Below, in pieces: positions 61,810 through 64,000 of a stretch of DNA of 64,000 bases. Source of the DNA: an uncultured Clostridia bacterium. GTDB taxonomy: Bacteria; Bacillota; Clostridia; Christensenellales; Borkfalkiaceae. Both the position numbers and the translations under genes were made by a program. Position 1 is the stretch's first letter; each line of letters starts with the position of its first letter. The stretch is from contig CANQBG010000001.1 in NCBI GenBank assembly GCA_947588985.1, forward strand, positions 143,973-207,972. Reading direction: 5' to 3'. The notes below the pieces were generated by a model, which saw nothing but the letters and a program-made list of their open reading frames with translations, was not told the DNA's origin and searched no databases.

Positions 61810-63237
61810 TTACTCGGCGGCAGCCGGATTCGCCCACAGCGCGATCCCCGCCTCGGACGTCGCCGTGATGCAGAAATCGGCGCGCTTCTGATATTGGATA
61901 TATCCGGGAGCCACAACGCCGTGATACGTCGTGTTGTCCAAGACGAGGTCGATATCGTAGTCGCCCTTCGTCGTCCATGTGCCTACCTCGGCGCCATCCT
62001 TCGTGATCTTCCCGTCCTCCGTCAGCGTATAGCGGACGGAATCGCGGAAGGCGGCGGTGATGCCCGACGTATGCACGACGATATCGTAATCGCCGGGGAC
62101 TTCCGCCGCATCGTAGGTGCCGATCGTCTCGCGGGCATAGCGGTTGGGATTGAGCACGGGCCAGCCGTCCTGCGTGAAGAAGAGCTGGCGGACTTCGATG
62201 TGATGGCCGAGCGTGACGCCGTCCGCGCCCGTCCGTTCGCGGGTGTGATGGACGACGAGATACTTGTCCCCGTCTACATAGACGGAATTGTGCCCGAGGG
62301 CCGCATAGCCCCTCGAATCCCCCGCGAATTGATAGTTGCCCGCAAGTTTGTTGCCGGCCTTGCCGTCCTGGCGGACGAGGTTGCCCGCGATGTCCTCATA
62401 GTCGCCGTTTACCTTCTTGGAACGGGCGATGCGCATATTGTAAGACGTCGTGAGGTCGCCGTAGCTGCACATCAGATAGTAATATCCCGTCGTCTTATTA
62501 TAGAAGATATACGGGCCCTCGGCGTTGTTTTGATCGCCCGACCAGAGGAGTTCGCCCTTATCGCCCTCCACCTTGGGGAGGCCGACTTTGGAGCCGCTCT
62601 TATTGAGCTCGATGAGGCGGATGCCGCCGAATGCGGAGCCGTAGACCATCCACAGCCTGCCGTCGTTATCATAGAATACCGTCGGGTCGATGGCGTTGGA
62701 TTCCGCCGCCTGCTGCGTGGAATTGACGATGAGCACGTTGTTGGTATACGGGCCCGTCACGTTGTTTGCCTCGACACGGCCGATCGCGGAGGTCCCGCTG
62801 CCAAAGCCATGCGTAACGGAGTAATACATATAGTATTTCTTGCCGATCTTGATGACGTCGGGCGCCCAAGTGGTGGTGGACGACGTGTCCGGCGAGACCA
62901 ATTTCACCGTCTCCTCGATCGCCTTCGGCCACTGCGTGCCGTTGGGATCGGTGTAGACGTCTGTGCCGTAGAGCTTTTGGAACTGCCCGTCGCTCGCGAA
63001 TTGCGTCCACGCCTTGAGATCCCGCGTGGTGGCCACGGCATAGTGGGTGCCGAAGGCATAATACGTCCCGTCGTCATCCCGGAAGATCGAGGGATCGTGG
63101 ACGGAGGCGTCGGAATAATTGGGCGTCTTGGGAAGCGCGGCTTCCTTGACCGTCTCGCCTCCGCCGCCGCAGGCCGCAAGGCCGAGAATGAGCGATAGCG
63201 CGATCGCGCCGACGCCGATTGCATACTTCTTATTCAT
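61810..63237 (-). CDS. GH43 endo-arabinanase-like lipoprotein
   Basis: 475 residues from MNKKYAIGVGAIALS at 63237 (AAAGGGG upstream). Lipobox GLAAC. The five-bladed propeller shows catalytic base VHDPSIFRDDDGTYYAFGTH, WAPDVIKIGKKYYMYYS, modulator AIDPTVFYDNDGRLWMVYGS and acid NAEGPYIFYN; GHNSVY is the metal-site His. A C-terminal lipocalin-like domain (about 380-475) is typical of extracellular endo-1,5-alpha-L-arabinanases. It acts on arabinan at the cell surface. Confidence 0.9.
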   Translation of the reverse strand: MNKKYAIGVGAIALSLILGLAACGGGGETVKEAALPKTPNYSDASVHDPSIFRDDDGTYYAFGTHYAVATTRDLKAWTQFASDGQFQKLYGTDVYTDPNGTQWPKAIEETVKLVSPDTSSTTTWAPDVIKIGKKYYMYYSVTHGFGSGTSAIGRVEANNVTGPYTNNVLIVNSTQQAAESNAIDPTVFYDNDGRLWMVYGSAFGGIRLIELNKSGSKVGLPKVEGDKGELLWSGDQNNAEGPYIFYNKTTGYYYLMCSYGDLTTSYNMRIARSKKVNGDYEDIAGNLVRQDGKAGNKLAGNYQFAGDSRGYAALGHNSVYVDGDKYLVVHHTRERTGADGVTLGHHIEVRQLFFTQDGWPVLNPNRYARETIGTYDAAEVPGDYDIVVHTSGITAAFRDSVRYTLTEDGKITKDGAEVGTWTTKGDYDIDLVLDNTTYHGVVAPGYIQYQKRADFCITATSEAGIALWANPAAAE

Positions 63238-63283
63238 GTCTTTCCCCTTTTTTCCGCCGAATGACGGAATTTTTCTGCATTTT

Positions 63284-63312
63284 ATTATACTGTTCCGGCT
63301 ACGATTTGTCAA
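63284..63312 (-). promoter_or_regulatory. Promoter of the GH43 gene
   Basis: On the minus strand, perfect -35 TTGACA (63307-63312) and -10 TATAAT (63284-63289) with a 17-bp spacer. Confidence 0.88.
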
Positions 63313-63343
63313 GCCTTTTCCGAAAATTCCGGAAATCTCCGTC

Positions 63344-63372
63344 TTGACTTTTTTCGGGATATCGAATATAAT
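63344..63372 (+). promoter_or_regulatory. Promoter of the flavin-reductase-like gene
   Basis: -35 TTGACT (63344-63349) and -10 TATAAT (63367-63372) with a 17-bp spacer. Divergent from the GH43 promoter, with 31 bp between the -35 boxes. Confidence 0.88.
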
Positions 63373-63409
63373 AGATTCAAGAATTCTTTTTCGACGGGAG
63401 GACTTACTC

Positions 63410-64000
63410 ATGAGCAGCTTCAAAGACCTGCGCATCGTGGACAATTTTTACCAGACTTCTTCCTTTTTTCCCATGCCGACCATCCTCGTCGGCACGGTCT
63501 CGGAAAACGGCATGACCAACCTCGGCGCGTATTCGCTGTGCTTCCCCTACTACATCGCGGGGAAGGAGAAATACGCCATGCTCCTCGAATGCCGCAACAG
63601 CTCCAACACGGCGCAGAACATTCTGCGGGGGAGCAAAGTCTCCTTAAACTTCATCCCCGACGGCCGCAAATACTTCAAGGAGGCGGTGCGGCTCGGCTTC
63701 CCCGGCGAGACGACGGAGGAGAAGATGAAAAATTGCCTCTTCACCCTCGAAAAGGGGCAGGCGGAGGGCGTGCGGCCCCTCGTGGTGGCGGAGGCCTTCC
63801 AAGTGTTCGAATGCACATGGAACAGCGCCCTTGAAAACGCCTACCTCGACAAGGCGGGCCCCCTCGAGGGGTACGATCCCCCCTACCGCGATTTCAACGG
63901 GATCACGAGCAAGTTCGGCGCGCACTTCATCCTCGAGATCGACAAGATCCTCATGAAGGAGAAATATTGGAACAGCATCGTCGGCGGCGTGAAGGCCTCC
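63410..64000 (+). CDS. Flavin-reductase-like flavoprotein (3' end beyond window)
   Basis: 197 codons visible, still open at the edge. ATG 63410 follows GGGAGGA. The split-barrel flavin-binding pattern is suggested by FPMPTILVGTVSENGMTNLG, YSLCFPYYIAG and NSSNTAQNILRGSKVSLNF. Relatives reduce or bind FMN; many in Clostridia have no known substrate. It is divergent from the GH43 gene. Confidence 0.8.
   Translation, partial: MSSFKDLRIVDNFYQTSSFFPMPTILVGTVSENGMTNLGAYSLCFPYYIAGKEKYAMLLECRNSSNTAQNILRGSKVSLNFIPDGRKYFKEAVRLGFPGETTEEKMKNCLFTLEKGQAEGVRPLVVAEAFQVFECTWNSALENAYLDKAGPLEGYDPPYRDFNGITSKFGAHFILEIDKILMKEKYWNSIVGGVKAS

Noticed and set aside
61756..63198. Plus-strand open frame of 480 codons opposite the GH43 gene
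   Set aside because: Catalytic GH43 motifs and lipobox lie on the minus strand; the plus frame has no domain.

Overview
This is 64 kb of GC-rich, densely coded DNA from an endospore-forming Clostridia-type Firmicute. The evidence is sigma-E with its protease SpoIIGA, sigma-G, YlbJ, YlmC/YmxH, SigA-DnaG gene order, and the Firmicute nusA/infB and ywlC-ywlE-ywlF clusters. An uncultured gut lineage is plausible from the plant-glycan lipoproteins, but species cannot be named from sequence alone. Most genes lie on the minus strand in long runs, often with 4-base ATGA or GTGA overlaps. Vegetative promoters have near-consensus -35/-10 boxes, almost all with a 17-bp spacer. No tRNA, rRNA, CRISPR array, prophage or insertion sequence was seen.

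Layout. 1-16,035 (minus): a DUF1538 membrane protein (cut by the window edge), rpiB, a YwlE-type arginine phosphatase, sua5, dnaB, pepF, the UPF0210/UPF0237 pair, degV, signal peptidase, a degenerate hydrolase and sbcCD. 16,086-17,804 (plus): a DnaD-like primosomal protein ending in the zinc domain of the DnaI/DnaC helicase loader. 17,960-22,091 (minus): ylmC, sigG, a small zinc protein, a GH27 glycosidase, sigE, spoIIGA. 22,187-22,805: an XRE repressor divergent from a zinc-ribbon membrane protein, with two palindromic operators. 22,846-29,609: rarA, ylbK, ylbJ, pheA, DAHP synthase, coaD, rsmD. 29,731-36,767: alr, zinc-ribbon coiled coil, Nif3, trmK, sigA, dnaG, dgt. 36,894-46,340: one collinear run from pepQ and efp through dtd, hydrolases and aroC-B-E-Q-K. 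46,678-49,379 (plus): two tandem CE2-type esterase lipoproteins. 49,421-61,740 (minus): an XRE remnant, endonuclease IV, ribF-truB-nrnA-rbfA-infB-ylxQ-ylxR-nusA-rimP, a PolC-derived exonuclease, ispG, nrdR. 61,810-64,000: a GH43 arabinanase lipoprotein divergent from a flavin-reductase-like gene (cut by the window edge).

How the genes work together. Replication, transcription and translation genes dominate. Sporulation genes form two islands, sigE/sigG and ylbJ/ylbK. The shikimate pathway to chorismate and phenylpyruvate is nearly complete except for aroA. Secreted or surface enzymes (GH43, two CE2-type esterases) and the apparently cytoplasmic GH27 suggest arabinan, galactan and acetylated hemicellulose use.

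The most unusual points are three genome-maintenance proteins with missing modules. The protein at the polC locus keeps the N-terminal, OB and exonuclease domains but has no PHP or polymerase domain. The DnaD protein carries the helicase-loader zinc domain without its AAA+ ATPase. SbcC lacks the CxxC zinc hook. Together they suggest altered replication and repair machinery in this lineage, which needs a whole-genome check.
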